A stretch of DNA of 64,000 bases from Shumkonia mesophila (GCF_026163695.1 NZ_JAOTID010000004.1:248001-312000), one strand, 5' to 3'. Positions 20,159 to 29,714 are shown, numbered from the stretch's first letter. Notes: generated by a model from the sequence alone, not told the origin. Program-made: numbers and translations.

Positions 20159-20643
20159 TGCGCGGGCAGGACGGACGCTTCCGCTGGACGTATTGGGCCG
20201 TGGGCCTGTCGATCGCCTTCAATCTGTTCTTCGCCGGCTTCATCGGGGCCCAGGCTTGGCGCCACCGGCATCCGGAGAGCCTTCTCTCGGAGGTCATTGC
20301 CGATGGCCCGGTCGGGGGTGTCGTCGTCCAGGCCATTCTCCGGCAAATAGCGGAGAAACTGCCGCCCGCCGACGGCCACATCCTCCGCGGCGCGTTCGCC
20401 AGGAAGTTCCCGGAGTTGGTTCCCTTGTGGCGGCAATCGTTCCAGGCGGTGGAACGGGTGCGTGCCGACATCGCGGAACGGCCGTTCGACGGGGACAAGA
20501 CCCGTACCGACATGCTGGCGGCCCGCGAGGCACGCCAGCAGGTCAGCCCACTCATCGAAGGCATCCTGTTGGACGCCCTGCCCCGGATGTCCGACGAAGG
20601 GCGGCTTGCCCTCAGCCAGTACCGGCTGCTTCCCCAGCGATGA
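20158..20643 (+). CDS. Periplasmic heavy-metal-sensor-like protein (CnrX/Spy-type)
   Basis: The 161 aa protein has an N-terminal membrane anchor (YWAVGLSIAFNLFFAGFIGAQAW). A helical periplasmic domain with LPPADGHILRGAFARKFPEL, RADIAERPFDGDKTRTDMLAAREARQQVSPLIEGILLDALPRMSDEGRLALSQY follows the pattern of PF13801 metal-resistance sensors. His residues cluster after the anchor (RHRHPES). It likely senses a periplasmic stress or metal and releases the sigma factor through the preceding protein. The metal, if any, cannot be named. Confidence 0.75.
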   Translation: MRGQDGRFRWTYWAVGLSIAFNLFFAGFIGAQAWRHRHPESLLSEVIADGPVGGVVVQAILRQIAEKLPPADGHILRGAFARKFPELVPLWRQSFQAVERVRADIAERPFDGDKTRTDMLAAREARQQVSPLIEGILLDALPRMSDEGRLALSQYRLLPQR

Positions 20644-20725
20644 CGTTGAACCTTGATGTCGGTTTTGGATTCTTGCAGCCGCTCATAGGAATCAATTCAG
20701 GATCGTAATCGTAACCTTAACCCAA

Positions 20726-21418
20726 CTAAGAAGCCGCCCCCTCCATCCTTCCCAACACCTCGCGCGCCAGCGGCACGGTGATGTTGCGGCGCTCGGCGAG
20801 CGCGGCGGCGTCGAGCGCGGCGACGGCGCGGCGGGCGGCGTCGAAGGAGCGTTCCATGCGGGCCAGCAGGAAGGCCAGCACCCCGTCGTCGATCTTGAGC
20901 TGGCGGTCGGCGAACAGTTTCACCAGCACGGCCGCCATCAGGGGGTCGTCGGGCGGGCCGATTTCGCAGGCCATGGCGGCATTCAGGCGCGAGCGCAGGT
21001 CGGGAAGCTTCACGTCCCAGCGGGAAGGCGCGGCGGCGGCCGTCATCAGCAGGTGGCGGCGGCTTTCGGCGACGAAATTGTAAAGGTGGAAGAGTTCGCG
21101 TTCGAGGCCGTGGGCCAGCACCGCGTCGACGTCGTCGATGACAAGCGCGGGCGCCGTGCCGACGATTTCGGGCGGCGTGGCGGCGCCGAGCGCGTCGATG
21201 GAAACCGCGCGGCCGCCGCTGGCGCTCAAGAACACCTGGCAGAGGTGCGACTTGCCGCAGCCCGGCGCCCCGTGGATGACCAGCGCCGGGGCCGGCCAGT
21301 CGGGCCAGCGGTCGAGCCAGGCCACGGCGTCGGCGTTGGGGGCGGCGACCAGGAAATCGTCGCCGCCAAGCGCCGGCCGGTGGCCGAATTCGAGGGGAAG
21401 CTGGGCCGGCGGCGTCAC
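20726..21418 (-). CDS. hda: DnaA-like AAA protein, Hda type
   Basis: The 230 aa protein has an N-terminal QLPLEFG clamp-binding motif (QLxLxF), as in Hda proteins that bind the beta clamp. Walker A is GAPGCGKSHL and Walker B is ALVIDDVDAVL. The C-terminal AAA lid is present and the DnaA DNA-binding domain is absent. Hda promotes ATP hydrolysis on DnaA after initiation. The start GTG 21418 overlaps the stop of the upstream permease gene (GTGA), with GGAG 10 nt before. Linkage of hda with an AI-2E permease and the pur genes is typical of alphaproteobacteria. Confidence 0.88.
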   Translation of the reverse strand: MTPPAQLPLEFGHRPALGGDDFLVAAPNADAVAWLDRWPDWPAPALVIHGAPGCGKSHLCQVFLSASGGRAVSIDALGAATPPEIVGTAPALVIDDVDAVLAHGLERELFHLYNFVAESRRHLLMTAAAAPSRWDVKLPDLRSRLNAAMACEIGPPDDPLMAAVLVKLFADRQLKIDDGVLAFLLARMERSFDAARRAVAALDAAALAERRNITVPLAREVLGRMEGAAS

Positions 21419-22482
21419 CTGTCGGCATCTCCGCCCAAGGCGTAGACCTGGCTCTGGCGATAGCGTTCCACCGCGAAGCGCACCAGCACGCCGAGGGTGG
21501 CGGCCACCGGAATGGCCAGGATCACCCCGGTGAAGCCCAACAGCGCGCCGCCCGCCATCACCGCGAAGATCACCCACACCGGGTGCAGGCCGACGCGGTC
21601 GCCGACCAGGCGGGGGGTGAGGAAGTTGCCCTCGATGAACTGGCCGACGGCAAAGACCGCAGCGGTGAGCGCGATGGGCACCCAGTCCGAGAACTGGGCA
21701 ACCGCGATGCCCATGCCGACGACGAGGCCCAATCCCATGCCGAAATAGGGGATGAACGACATCAGCCCGGTGCCGAAGCCGACCACGATGCCGAATTCCA
21801 GCCCGACCAGGGAAAGCCCGACGGCGTAGAAGGTTCCCAGCAGCAGGCAGACCAGGGCCTGGCCGCGCACGAAGGCCGACAGCGTGCGGTCGATCTCGGC
21901 GGCCTGTTCGCGCACCGTTTGGTGAATGGCGCCGGGCACCAGTTCGTCGATGCGCCGCACCATGCGGTCCCAGTCGCGCAGCATGTAGAAGGCGACCAGC
22001 GGCATGACGATGACGAGCGAGATCAGGTTGATGAGCGCCACGCCCCCCGTCAGCATGCCGGTGAAGAGCCCGCCCACCCACTTGATGGCCGTGCCGGCCT
22101 GCTGGCCGGCGGCCGAGCGCAGTTCCTGCATCTGGCCTTCCGGCAACGCATAGCGCAGGCGGTCGATGAGGGGCGCGGCCTGGACGCGCAGGGCCTCGAT
22201 ATAGCCGGGCAAGCGCTCCAGGAAACCGGCCACCTGCACCTGGACGATCGGAATCAGGAGCGCCAGGAGCAGGATGACGACGAGGAAGAAGGCGGCGATG
22301 ATGAGGGTGACGGCCAGCGTGCGCGAGCAGCCCAGCCGTTCCAGGCGGTCGGCCAGGGGGTCGAGGAAATAGGCGATGGCCGCGCCGGCCAGGAACGGCG
22401 TCAGCATGCCGCTCAGCATGTAGATGAGGACGCAGACGACGGCCACTCCGGCCAGGCCGGCCAAAATCTTGGCGTTTTGCAT
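21415..22482 (-). CDS. AI-2E family transporter (PerM-like)
   Basis: The 355 aa inner-membrane protein has seven to eight TM segments. It shows the family pattern FLAGAAIAYFLDPLADRLERLGCSRTLAVTLI near its start and the C-terminal GNFLTPRLVGDRVGLHPVWVIFAVMAGGALLGFTGVILAIPVAA. Family members export signalling molecules, ions or unknown solutes. Start and stop overlap with pgsA (TGATG) and hda (GTGA), so the three form a tight operon. Confidence 0.9.
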   Translation of the reverse strand: MQNAKILAGLAGVAVVCVLIYMLSGMLTPFLAGAAIAYFLDPLADRLERLGCSRTLAVTLIIAAFFLVVILLLALLIPIVQVQVAGFLERLPGYIEALRVQAAPLIDRLRYALPEGQMQELRSAAGQQAGTAIKWVGGLFTGMLTGGVALINLISLVIVMPLVAFYMLRDWDRMVRRIDELVPGAIHQTVREQAAEIDRTLSAFVRGQALVCLLLGTFYAVGLSLVGLEFGIVVGFGTGLMSFIPYFGMGLGLVVGMGIAVAQFSDWVPIALTAAVFAVGQFIEGNFLTPRLVGDRVGLHPVWVIFAVMAGGALLGFTGVILAIPVAATLGVLVRFAVERYRQSQVYALGGDADR

Positions 22483-23027
22483 CAGTTTCCGTCCCCCGCC
22501 GAGGTGACGAACCGGGCCCAGGTGACCAAGTAGGCGCCGCCCGAAACCGCCGTCGTCGCCGCCACCAGCCAGACCATCGGCAGGATCAACTGGTCGACCC
22601 TGAGACCCAAGCCCAGCACGGCCAGGATACCGCCCGCCAGCACGATCTGGGCCCCGGTGTTGAGCTTGCTGACCAGCAGCGGGCGCATGCGCACCGGCCG
22701 GCCCAGGGTGTGGGAAAGGATGATGCCGCCGACGATCAGAAGGTCGCGGAACACCACCAGGATGACCAGCCAGACCGGCAGGTGCCCGGCCTGGCCCAGG
22801 GTGACGTAGACCGCCACCAGCAGCGCCTTGTCGGCCAGCGGGTCCAGCACCTTGCCCAGCTCGGTCTGGGCGTTCATCCGCTTGGCCAGGAAGCCGTCGA
22901 CGGCGTCGCTGATGCCGGCGGCGATGAAGACCCAGAAGGCGAAGCCGAACTTGCCGGAGAGAATCAGCCACACCGCCACCGGCACCGCCAGCAGCCGGCC
23001 GAGGGAAATGAAGTTGGGCAGGCTCAA
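22482..23027 (-). CDS. pgsA: CDP-alcohol phosphatidyltransferase (PgsA-like)
   Basis: The 181 aa membrane enzyme carries the CDP-alcohol motif SDAVDGFLAKRMNAQTELGKVLDPLADK near residue 40, with the expected D-x2-DG-x2-AR(K)-x8-G-x3-D-x3-D spacing. It probably makes phosphatidylglycerol phosphate or a related lipid. The start codon is TTG 23027 (MSLPNFISLGRLLAVPV), with AAAGGA about 10 nt upstream. It begins 4 bp after the DUF2066 gene and overlaps the permease gene by 1 nt. Cardiolipin-type or other head groups cannot be excluded, as a genome may hold several paralogues. Confidence 0.85.
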   Translation of the reverse strand: MSLPNFISLGRLLAVPVAVWLILSGKFGFAFWVFIAAGISDAVDGFLAKRMNAQTELGKVLDPLADKALLVAVYVTLGQAGHLPVWLVILVVFRDLLIVGGIILSHTLGRPVRMRPLLVSKLNTGAQIVLAGGILAVLGLGLRVDQLILPMVWLVAATTAVSGGAYLVTWARFVTSAGDGN

Positions 23028-23031
23028 ACCC

Positions 23032-24156
23032 TTACGATCCTTTCCGCAGCGAGCGCAGGACCCACGCCGCGCCTTCCTGGGCGAGCGCGAGGTCGGCCTG
23101 GGCCAGCGCCAGGGTCAACTGCTCCGTCGTGCCGACGAATTGAAGGTTGGCCCGCACTTCCGTCCGCGACAGAAAAACCACGTCGGTGGAGCGGATCACC
23201 GCCATCCCGGCCATCCGGTCGCGGATCGCCAGCCATTCGCTCAAGGCGCCGATGGGAATGGTCACGGCGATGACGCCGGGCCTGCCGAACTGCAACAGGT
23301 TGTCGCGCTTCCAGTCGTCCTCGACCTCCACCGCGATCTCGGCGGCGGCCCGTCGCAGCAGGGCCTCCGTCGTCTCGCCGGCCGCCGAGGCATAGGCGCG
23401 GACCAGCGTCTGGCCGCCGCCGGTCGGGCCGTAGCGGGTGGTCGAGACGTCGATCCGGATGGTGTTGGCCCGGGGCTCGACGGTCTTGATGGCGTGGGCC
23501 ACCAGCGAATCGCCAGCCCCGTAGCGCGAGGCGATGGCCGCCAGCCGCTGCGCGTCGCCGCGCACCGCCTGTTCGGCCCCGATGGCCGCGATGTCGGAAA
23601 GGTCGCCCAGCGGCAGCGCCAGCGGCACCAGGCCGTCGGGCGCCGGCGTCTCCTCCCAGGCGGTCCGCCAGGGATTGGGGGTGTCCCACAACAGCACCGC
23701 GCCGGCCTCTTCGAAGACCGGCAGCACCAGCACCGGCTTGCTCGGCGTTTCGGCGAACGGCAGGCGATAATCGGTGAGCAGCCGGCGAATGGCCTCGCGC
23801 TTGAAGCGGAAGGTCAGGCTGGCCAGGTAGCGGGTCGCCGAGGTCTTCTCGTTGGCCACCGAGAAGTCGGTCACGTAGGCGGCGATTCCATTCACCGTCA
23901 GCTCCGGCAGGCGACCGCGGTCGGCCTTGAGCGTCAGGCGCGCCAGCAACTGGCGGAAGGCCTTGGCGTGGCCTTCGCCGATGGCGGTATCACGGGCCTT
24001 GGCCGCCGTTTCGGCAGTGACGTCGACGGCAACGCCGGCGACCTCGTAGACGTCCGGCATCGCCGCCAGAAGGGGGGCTGCGCCGCCTCCCAGCGAGATG
24101 GCGAGGGCAAGAACGGCGCGGTGCCCCCAGGCACGCCATCGGCGGTGATCGAACAT
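23032..24156 (-). CDS. DUF2066 domain-containing secreted protein
   Basis: The 374 aa protein has a signal peptide (residues ~14-32, ending APLLAAMPDVYEV). The body matches DUF2066: YEVAGVAVDVTAETAAKARDTAIGEGHAKAFRQLLARLT...KADRGRLPEL, and later KPVLVLPVF. Its function is unknown; proteins of this family are predicted periplasmic or lipoprotein-like. ATG 24156 follows GGAG by about 11 nt; an in-frame ATG at 24204 adds 16 residues. It is first in the operon with pgsA, the AI-2E permease and hda, and divergent from purM across 65 bp. Confidence 0.82.
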   Translation of the reverse strand: MFDHRRWRAWGHRAVLALAISLGGGAAPLLAAMPDVYEVAGVAVDVTAETAAKARDTAIGEGHAKAFRQLLARLTLKADRGRLPELTVNGIAAYVTDFSVANEKTSATRYLASLTFRFKREAIRRLLTDYRLPFAETPSKPVLVLPVFEEAGAVLLWDTPNPWRTAWEETPAPDGLVPLALPLGDLSDIAAIGAEQAVRGDAQRLAAIASRYGAGDSLVAHAIKTVEPRANTIRIDVSTTRYGPTGGGQTLVRAYASAAGETTEALLRRAAAEIAVEVEDDWKRDNLLQFGRPGVIAVTIPIGALSEWLAIRDRMAGMAVIRSTDVVFLSRTEVRANLQFVGTTEQLTLALAQADLALAQEGAAWVLRSLRKGS

Positions 24157-24221
24157 TGCAAAGCGTCTCCGATCCGGTATGTTACGCTCGATTTGGACGC
24201 GCATGTTAGCACGTTGGATGG

Positions 24222-25313
24222 GTGGAGGAAGCCATTAGCGGTCTCACGTATAAAGACGCGGGCGTCGACATCGTTGCCGGCGATGCGCTGGTGGATGCCA
24301 TCAGGCCGCTGGCCGCCTCGACCGCGCGCACGGGCGTCGCTTCGGACCTGGGCGGGTTCGGCGCCCTGTTCGACCTGAAGGCCTGCGGCTACAGGGACCC
24401 GGTGCTGGTCGCCGCCACCGACGGCGTGGGCACCAAGCTCAAGATCGCGATTGCCGCCGGCATCCACGACACGGTCGGCATCGACCTGGTGGCGATGAGC
24501 GTCAACGACCTGGTGGTCCAGGGCGCCGAGCCGCTGTTCTTCCTCGACTACTACGCCATGGGCCGGCTCGAGGTGGCGACCGGCACCATCGTCATCGGCG
24601 GCGTCGCCGAGGGCTGCCGGCAGTCCAACTGCGCGCTGATCGGTGGCGAAACCGCCGAAATGCCCGGCATGTACGCCCGCGAGGATTACGACCTCGCCGG
24701 ATTCGCCGTCGGCGCCGTGGAGCGCGACGCCATCCTGCCCAACGGCCGGGCCAAGGCCGGCGACGTGCTGCTCGGCATCGCCTCGCACGGGCTGCATTCC
24801 AACGGCTTCTCGCTGGTCAGGCGCATCGTCGAGAAGAGCGGCCTCGACTATGCCGCCGAGGCCGAGTTCGAGCCGGGCACCGCCTTGGGCCAGGCGCTGC
24901 TGAGGCCGACCCGCATCTACGTCAAAAGCTGCCTCGCCGCCATCGCGACGGGCGGCGTCAAGGCCTTCGCCCACATCACCGGCGGCGGGCTTGTCGAGAA
25001 CATCCCGCGCGTGCTGCCCAAGCGCACGGCGGTCGAGATCGACGTCGCCAATTGGACGCTGCCGCCGGTCTTCGCCTGGCTGGCCGCCAAGGGCGAAGTG
25101 CCGACGGGGGAAATGGCCCGCACGTTCAACTGCGGCATCGGCATGGTCGCCCTGGTCGAACCCGATCGGGTGCGGGCGGTGAGCCAGGCCCTGGCGGACA
25201 ACGGCGAGACGGTAACGCCGATCGGCCGCCTGATCGAAAGCGCGGACGAAGAGCCGCGCGTGATCCTCAAAAACGTGGAGGAAACATGGCACGCCAGAAA
25301 CTGGCGGTTCTGA
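24222..25313 (+). CDS. purM: Phosphoribosylformylglycinamidine cyclo-ligase
   Basis: The 363 aa enzyme closes the imidazole ring in purine synthesis. It shows [45 protein letters not shown] and the ATP-site loop [12 protein letters not shown]. The start is GTG at 24222 ([16 protein letters not shown]), which matches the family start. Its end overlaps purN by 28 nt, and the purN ribosome site lies within purM. Full length, no missing residues seen. Confidence 0.96.
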   Translation: MEEAISGLTYKDAGVDIVAGDALVDAIRPLAASTARTGVASDLGGFGALFDLKACGYRDPVLVAATDGVGTKLKIAIAAGIHDTVGIDLVAMSVNDLVVQGAEPLFFLDYYAMGRLEVATGTIVIGGVAEGCRQSNCALIGGETAEMPGMYAREDYDLAGFAVGAVERDAILPNGRAKAGDVLLGIASHGLHSNGFSLVRRIVEKSGLDYAAEAEFEPGTALGQALLRPTRIYVKSCLAAIATGGVKAFAHITGGGLVENIPRVLPKRTAVEIDVANWTLPPVFAWLAAKGEVPTGEMARTFNCGIGMVALVEPDRVRAVSQALADNGETVTPIGRLIESADEEPRVILKNVEETWHARNWRF

Positions 25314-25936
25314 TCTCGGGCAGGGGCAGCAATCTCCAATCCCTGATCGACGCCTGCGCGGCGCCCGATTTTCCAGCCGAGATCGCCCTTGTGCTTTCCA
25401 ACGTGGAAGGCGTCCAGGGCCTGGAGCGCGCCAGAAAGGCCAAGATCCAAACGTCGGTGATCAGCCACCGGGATTTCGCCGACCGCGCAAGCTTCGAGGA
25501 CGCCATCCACGAGCGCATCCTGGGGGCCCGGCCCGACCTCGTGTGCCTGGCCGGCTTCATGCGCATCCTGACCGACGGCTTCATCAAGCGCTGGAACAAC
25601 CGGCTGATCAACATCCATCCCTCGCTGCTGCCGGCCTTCCGCGGCCTGCACACCCACGAGCGGGTGCTGGAAGCCGGCGCCCGCTTCGCCGGCTGCACCA
25701 TCCATTTCGTGCGCCCGGCCATGGACGACGGCCCCATCATCGTGCAGGCCGCCGTGCCGGTGCGGGCCGACGACACCCCCGATACGCTGGCGGCGCGCGT
25801 GCTGGAACAGGAGCACAAGATCTACCCGCTGGCCGTCCGCCTGATCGCCGACGGCCGGGTCAGGGTGGTCGGCGAGCGCGTGCTGATCGAACGCGCCGCC
25901 CCAGCCGAAGGCACGCTGATCAACCCGGCGGGGTGA
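25286..25936 (+). CDS. purN: Phosphoribosylglycinamide formyltransferase
   Basis: The 216 aa enzyme transfers a formyl group from 10-formyl-THF to GAR. It opens [19 protein letters not shown]. The catalytic Asn/His/Asp set is in [24 protein letters not shown] and [20 protein letters not shown] precedes ATG 25286 by 5-6 nt, inside the 3' end of purM. It is the third step of purine synthesis next to the fifth, in the usual purMN order. Confidence 0.95.
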   Translation: MARQKLAVLISGRGSNLQSLIDACAAPDFPAEIALVLSNVEGVQGLERARKAKIQTSVISHRDFADRASFEDAIHERILGARPDLVCLAGFMRILTDGFIKRWNNRLINIHPSLLPAFRGLHTHERVLEAGARFAGCTIHFVRPAMDDGPIIVQAAVPVRADDTPDTLAARVLEQEHKIYPLAVRLIADGRVRVVGERVLIERAAPAEGTLINPAG

Positions 25937-25970
25937 ACTCCACCCCTGGGAGATCCCGGGCTACGGCAGC

Positions 25971-26088
25971 ACCCACCTCTCCCGGCGCTGACGCGCCACC
26001 CTCTCCCCCCTTTGAAGGGCGGAGAGGGCTGATTCCGCACATTCCCTCGCCACCCCTTGGGGGCGGAGAGGGGCAAGGTGAGGTGGGG
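25971..26088. repeat. CCCTCTCCGCCC palindromic repeat, copy C
   Basis: The order of parts is CACCTCTCCCGGCGC ... GCGCCACCCTCTCCCCCC ... GGGCGGAGAGGG, then CCACCCCTTGGGGGCGGAGAGGGG and GGTGAGGTGGGG. It lies between the convergent purN and oxidase subunit IV genes, where its hairpins could end both transcripts. Confidence 0.8.
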
Positions 26089-26131
26089 AAGTCCCGGGTG
26101 GCCCTTAATTCTGCGGGTGCGGCGCTTTACC

Positions 26132-26506
26132 TCAGTTGCCGTTGCCGAAGAACAGGTTTCGCGTCGCGAAGGTGTAGTCCGCCTCGAAGACCATCAGGGC
26201 GACAAACACCAGCACCAGCAGCGGCGGGATCAGGATGGCATAGATCAGGGCGAGGCGCTCCCACACCATGTGCATGAAGACGGCGACGATCAGCCCGGCC
26301 TTCAGCACCATGAACACCAGGATAAGCGTCCAGCGCAGGTAGCCCTGGATGTGGAAGTAGTCGACCAGGTAGGAGAACGTGCTCAGCACGAAGAGCAGGC
26401 CCCAGATCTTGAAGTAGACGCCGATCGAGTGCTGCTGCTGCCCCGCGGCATGCGGGGTGGTTTGCGGCATGGGTTCCTGAACGGTTTGGTGCGCGGTTTG
26501 CTGCAT
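26132..26506 (-). CDS. Cytochrome c oxidase subunit IV family protein
   Basis: This 124 aa membrane protein has three TM helices (residues ~32-52, 60-80, 90-112) in the bacterial subunit IV (CyoD/CoxF-like) pattern. The YLVDYFHIQGYLRWTLILVFMVLKAGLIVAVFMHMVWE segment is diagnostic. The N-terminus is Gln-rich (MQQTAHQTVQEPMPQTTPHAAGQQQ). It is the last gene of the coxMNOP-like operon, 10 bp after a subunit III gene, and probably stabilises the complex. Confidence 0.85.
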   Translation of the reverse strand: MQQTAHQTVQEPMPQTTPHAAGQQQHSIGVYFKIWGLLFVLSTFSYLVDYFHIQGYLRWTLILVFMVLKAGLIVAVFMHMVWERLALIYAILIPPLLVLVFVALMVFEADYTFATRNLFFGNGN

Positions 26507-26516
26507 GGCCTCGTCC

Positions 26517-27242
26517 CTACCAGAGATAGAACACCGCGAAGATGAAGACCCACACCAGGTCGACGAAGTGCCAGTAGAGGCCCATGATCTCGACCGCCTC
26601 GTAGTGGCCCTTGCGGCTGGTGAAGAAGCCCGGCCGGGCGTGGTCGAAATCGCCCCGCCACACCTTGCGGGCGATGATGACGAGGAACAGCACGCCGACC
26701 GAGACATGAAAGCCGTGAAAGCCGGTGATCATGAAAAAGCTCGACCCGAACTGGGCGGCGCCGAAGGGATTGCCCCACGGGCGGACGCCTTCCTCGACGA
26801 TCAGCTTGGTCCACTCGAAGGCCTGCATGCCGACGAACATGGCGCCGAACACGGCGGTCACCAGCAACAGTACCGCCGACTTCACGCGGTCGCGCCGGTA
26901 GCCGAAGTTGACGGCCATGGCCATCGTCCCGCTGCTGGTGATCAGGATGAAGGTCATGATGGCGATCAGGATGAGGGGGATGCTTTCGCCGGCGATGGTC
27001 AGGGCGAAAATCTCGCTCGAATTGGGCCACGGCACCGTCGTCGACATGCGCACCGTCATGTAGGACAGCAGGAAACAGCCAAACACGAAGGTGTCGCTCA
27101 AGAGGAAGATCCACATCATCGCCTTGCCCCAGGACACCTGCTTGAAGGCCCGCTGGTCCGAAGACCAGTCGGCGACGATGCCGGGCCAGCCCCCGGATTG
27201 GGCGAGGGGATCGGTGGTGGATGCAAGTTCGGATGGTGCCAT
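26517..27242 (-). CDS. Cytochrome c oxidase subunit III, CoxP-like
   Basis: The 241 aa protein has seven TM helices. It carries subunit III signatures MMWIFLLSDTFVFGCFLLSYMTVR, GMQAFEWTKLI, SSFFMITGFHGFHVSVGVLFL (conserved HGFH), and EAVEIMGLYWHFVDLVWVFIFAVFYLW at the C-terminus. It is one of two subunit III proteins in the operon. This doubling is a mark of the coxMNOP-type alternative oxidase known from Bradyrhizobium. Operon spacing to its neighbours is 10-13 bp. Confidence 0.9.
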   Translation of the reverse strand: MAPSELASTTDPLAQSGGWPGIVADWSSDQRAFKQVSWGKAMMWIFLLSDTFVFGCFLLSYMTVRMSTTVPWPNSSEIFALTIAGESIPLILIAIMTFILITSSGTMAMAVNFGYRRDRVKSAVLLLVTAVFGAMFVGMQAFEWTKLIVEEGVRPWGNPFGAAQFGSSFFMITGFHGFHVSVGVLFLVIIARKVWRGDFDHARPGFFTSRKGHYEAVEIMGLYWHFVDLVWVFIFAVFYLW

Positions 27243-27255
27243 CGCGTCGTCCCCC

Positions 27256-27915
27256 TTACCTGAACCCGCAAAGGGCCAACAAAAGGTCGATATTGCCGTT
27301 CCCCGAGAACAGCAGGCCGAAAAGAACCAGCCAGACCAGCAGCAGGAAATGCCAGTAGACGGCGCAGAGGTCGACGCTCGCGTACAGGTCCCGCGCCACC
27401 TCGGTCGCCGGCCACGCCCTGGCGGTGGCTCGGCCCCAGGCCACCAGACCGCCCAGGATGTGCAGGCCGTGCATGGCGGTAATCAGGTAGAAGAAGGCGA
27501 TGGCCGGGCTCGCCATGTCGAAGAAGGGAATTCCGCCCAACTGGCGCCACGCCGCGATCTGCCCGGCCAGAAAGGCCACCGTGAAGAAGCCGCCGGCGAT
27601 CAGTCCCCTCCTCACGCCGTCGATCTGCCCTCGGCTCGCCGCCATCCGCGCCCATTGCAGCCCGACGCTGCCCAGGATCAGCAGGACCGTGTTCAGCCAC
27701 AGCAGCGCCGGTTGCGGCCCCGGACGCCAGGCCTCGAACCGCATCCGCTCGGCATAGGCAACGGTCAGGAGAAAGAAGAGGACGGTCACCACGGCAAGAA
27801 AGAACCGAAGGCCGATCTTGGCCGCCGGCGCGGCGATGGCGCGTTCCGCATGCAGTCGTTCGACCGCATCTTGCGGCAACCAGGGTTTTTCCGTGAGCTG
27901 GCGCAGGAGACCCAT
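27256..27915 (-). CDS. Second cytochrome c oxidase subunit III-like protein, CoxO-like
   Basis: The 219 aa protein has TM segments consistent with a subunit III fold. It contains SPAIAFFYLITAMHGLHILGGLVAWGRA (HGLH) and the C-terminal DLCAVYWHFLLLVWLVLFGLLFSGN. The N-terminal first helices differ from the CoxP-like neighbour. It follows the subunit I gene by 11 bp. Two diverged subunit III genes in tandem point to a seven-helix protein plus a variant, rather than a recent duplication. Confidence 0.87.
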   Translation of the reverse strand: MGLLRQLTEKPWLPQDAVERLHAERAIAAPAAKIGLRFFLAVVTVLFFLLTVAYAERMRFEAWRPGPQPALLWLNTVLLILGSVGLQWARMAASRGQIDGVRRGLIAGGFFTVAFLAGQIAAWRQLGGIPFFDMASPAIAFFYLITAMHGLHILGGLVAWGRATARAWPATEVARDLYASVDLCAVYWHFLLLVWLVLFGLLFSGNGNIDLLLALCGFR

Positions 27916-27926
27916 GTCGCGCGCCC

Positions 27927-29714
27927 CTACTCGGCCGCCCGGGCGGAGGGATCGGCGGCCTTGACCTGGCTCGGCGGAACGTTTTGCGGCACGAAGTCGT
28001 CCTCGACGCCCGGCACGCTGTAGGCGTAGGCCCAGCGATAGACCACCGGCAGCGCCGGGCCCCAGTTGCCGTGTCCGGGCGGCACCTCCGCCGTCTGCCA
28101 TTCCAGCGTCGCCGCCCGCCACGGGTTGCGCCCGGCCAAACGGCCGCCGAAGACGCTCCACGCCATGTTGCCGATGAACACCACCTGAGCGAAACCGACG
28201 ATCAGGGCGACGACCGTGACGAATTCATTGAGCGTGGCGGCCGATGCCGGGACGAAGCCGGTTTCGCCGATCTCGAAATAGCGCCTGGGCACGCCCACGA
28301 AGCCCAGATAGTGCAGCGGCAGGAAGATCAGATAGGCGCCGATGAAGGTGACCCAGAAATGGAACAGGCCCAAGGCCTGGTTGAGCATCCGCCCGGTGAT
28401 CAGCGGATACCAGTGGTAGATCGCCCCGAAGATGACGAAGATCGGCGCCACGCCCATCACCATGTGGAAGTGGGCGACCACGAACATGGTGTCGGACAGC
28501 GGCACGTCGACCGAGACGTTGCCGAGAAAAAGCCCGGTGATGCCGCCATTCAGGAACGTCACGATGAAGGCGATGCAAAACAGCATCGGCACGGTGAAAT
28601 GGATGTTGCCGCGCCACAGCGTCAGCACCCAGTTGTAAAGCTTGATCGCCGTGGGGATGGCGATGACCAGCGTGGTCGTGGCGAAGAAGAACCCGAAATA
28701 GGGGTTCATCCCGCTGACGTACATGTGGTGCGCCCACACCACGAAGCTTAAGCCGCCGATGGCGATGATCGCCCACACCATCATCCGATAGCCGAAGATG
28801 TTCCTTCTGGCATGCGTGCTGATCAGGTCGGAGACGATGCCGAAAGCCGGCAGGGCGACGATGTAGACCTCGGGATGGCCGAAAAACCAGAACAGGTGCT
28901 GGAACAGGATCGGGCTGCCCCCGCCATACGGCAGTTGTTCCCCCATCTCGACGATGTGGGGCATGAAGAAGCTGGTGCCGATGGTGCGGTCCAGCAGGCT
29001 CATGACGACGGCGACGAAGAGCGCGGGAAAGGCCAGCAGGGCCAGGATGGTGGCGACGAAGATGCCCCATACGGTCAGCGGCAGGCGCATCAGCGTCATG
29101 CCGCGCGCCCGGGCCTGGAGCACGGTCACCACATAGTTCAGGCCGCCCATGGTGAACCCGATGATGAAGAGGGCGAGGGAGACCAGCATCAGGATGATCC
29201 CCCATTCCTGCCCGGGGGTTCCCGAGAGGATGGACTGCGGCGGATAGAGGGTCCAGCCGGCGCCGCTCGGGCCGCCGGGGACAAGGAAACTGGCCGCCAG
29301 GACCAGCACGGCCACCAGGTAGATCCAGTAGCTCAGCATGTTGACGTAGGGAAACACCATGTCGCGCGCCCCGACCATCAGCGGGATCAGATAGTTTCCG
29401 AAGCCCCCCAGGAACAGCGCGGTCAACAGGTAGATGACCATGATCATGCCGTGCATGGTCACGTACTGGTAGTAGTCCGACGGCTCGATGAACGAGAAGG
29501 TCGCGGGGAACCCGAGCTGCAGGCGCATCAGCCACGACAGCACCAGGGCGACCAGGCCGATGGCGATCGCGGTCAGCGAGTACTGGATGGCGATGACCTT
29601 GGCGTCCTGCGAGAAGACGTATTTCGTGAGCCAGGTCTTGGCGTGGTAGAGTTCGACCTCCGGGACTTCCGCTGGAGGAGCATGGTCGACGATTGCGGGT
29701 TCGGCATAGGCCAT
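27927..29714 (-). CDS. Cytochrome c oxidase subunit I, CoxN-like
   Basis: This 595 aa catalytic subunit has 12 TM helices. Heme a and a3/CuB ligands are visible: the first heme-a His in YQYVTMHGMIMVIYLL, the CuB His in WFFGHPEVYIVALPAFG with the cross-link Tyr of the HPEVY motif (A-type), the HH pair in VVWAHHMYVSG, and the heme pair in MFVVAHFHMVMG. The K-channel Tyr and D-channel (GNYLIPLMVGARDM) suggest an aa3-type A1 enzyme. AAGGGTGA precedes the ATG. It reduces O2 to water with proton pumping in the inner membrane. Confidence 0.95.
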   Translation of the reverse strand: MAYAEPAIVDHAPPAEVPEVELYHAKTWLTKYVFSQDAKVIAIQYSLTAIAIGLVALVLSWLMRLQLGFPATFSFIEPSDYYQYVTMHGMIMVIYLLTALFLGGFGNYLIPLMVGARDMVFPYVNMLSYWIYLVAVLVLAASFLVPGGPSGAGWTLYPPQSILSGTPGQEWGIILMLVSLALFIIGFTMGGLNYVVTVLQARARGMTLMRLPLTVWGIFVATILALLAFPALFVAVVMSLLDRTIGTSFFMPHIVEMGEQLPYGGGSPILFQHLFWFFGHPEVYIVALPAFGIVSDLISTHARRNIFGYRMMVWAIIAIGGLSFVVWAHHMYVSGMNPYFGFFFATTTLVIAIPTAIKLYNWVLTLWRGNIHFTVPMLFCIAFIVTFLNGGITGLFLGNVSVDVPLSDTMFVVAHFHMVMGVAPIFVIFGAIYHWYPLITGRMLNQALGLFHFWVTFIGAYLIFLPLHYLGFVGVPRRYFEIGETGFVPASAATLNEFVTVVALIVGFAQVVFIGNMAWSVFGGRLAGRNPWRAATLEWQTAEVPPGHGNWGPALPVVYRWAYAYSVPGVEDDFVPQNVPPSQVKAADPSARAAE

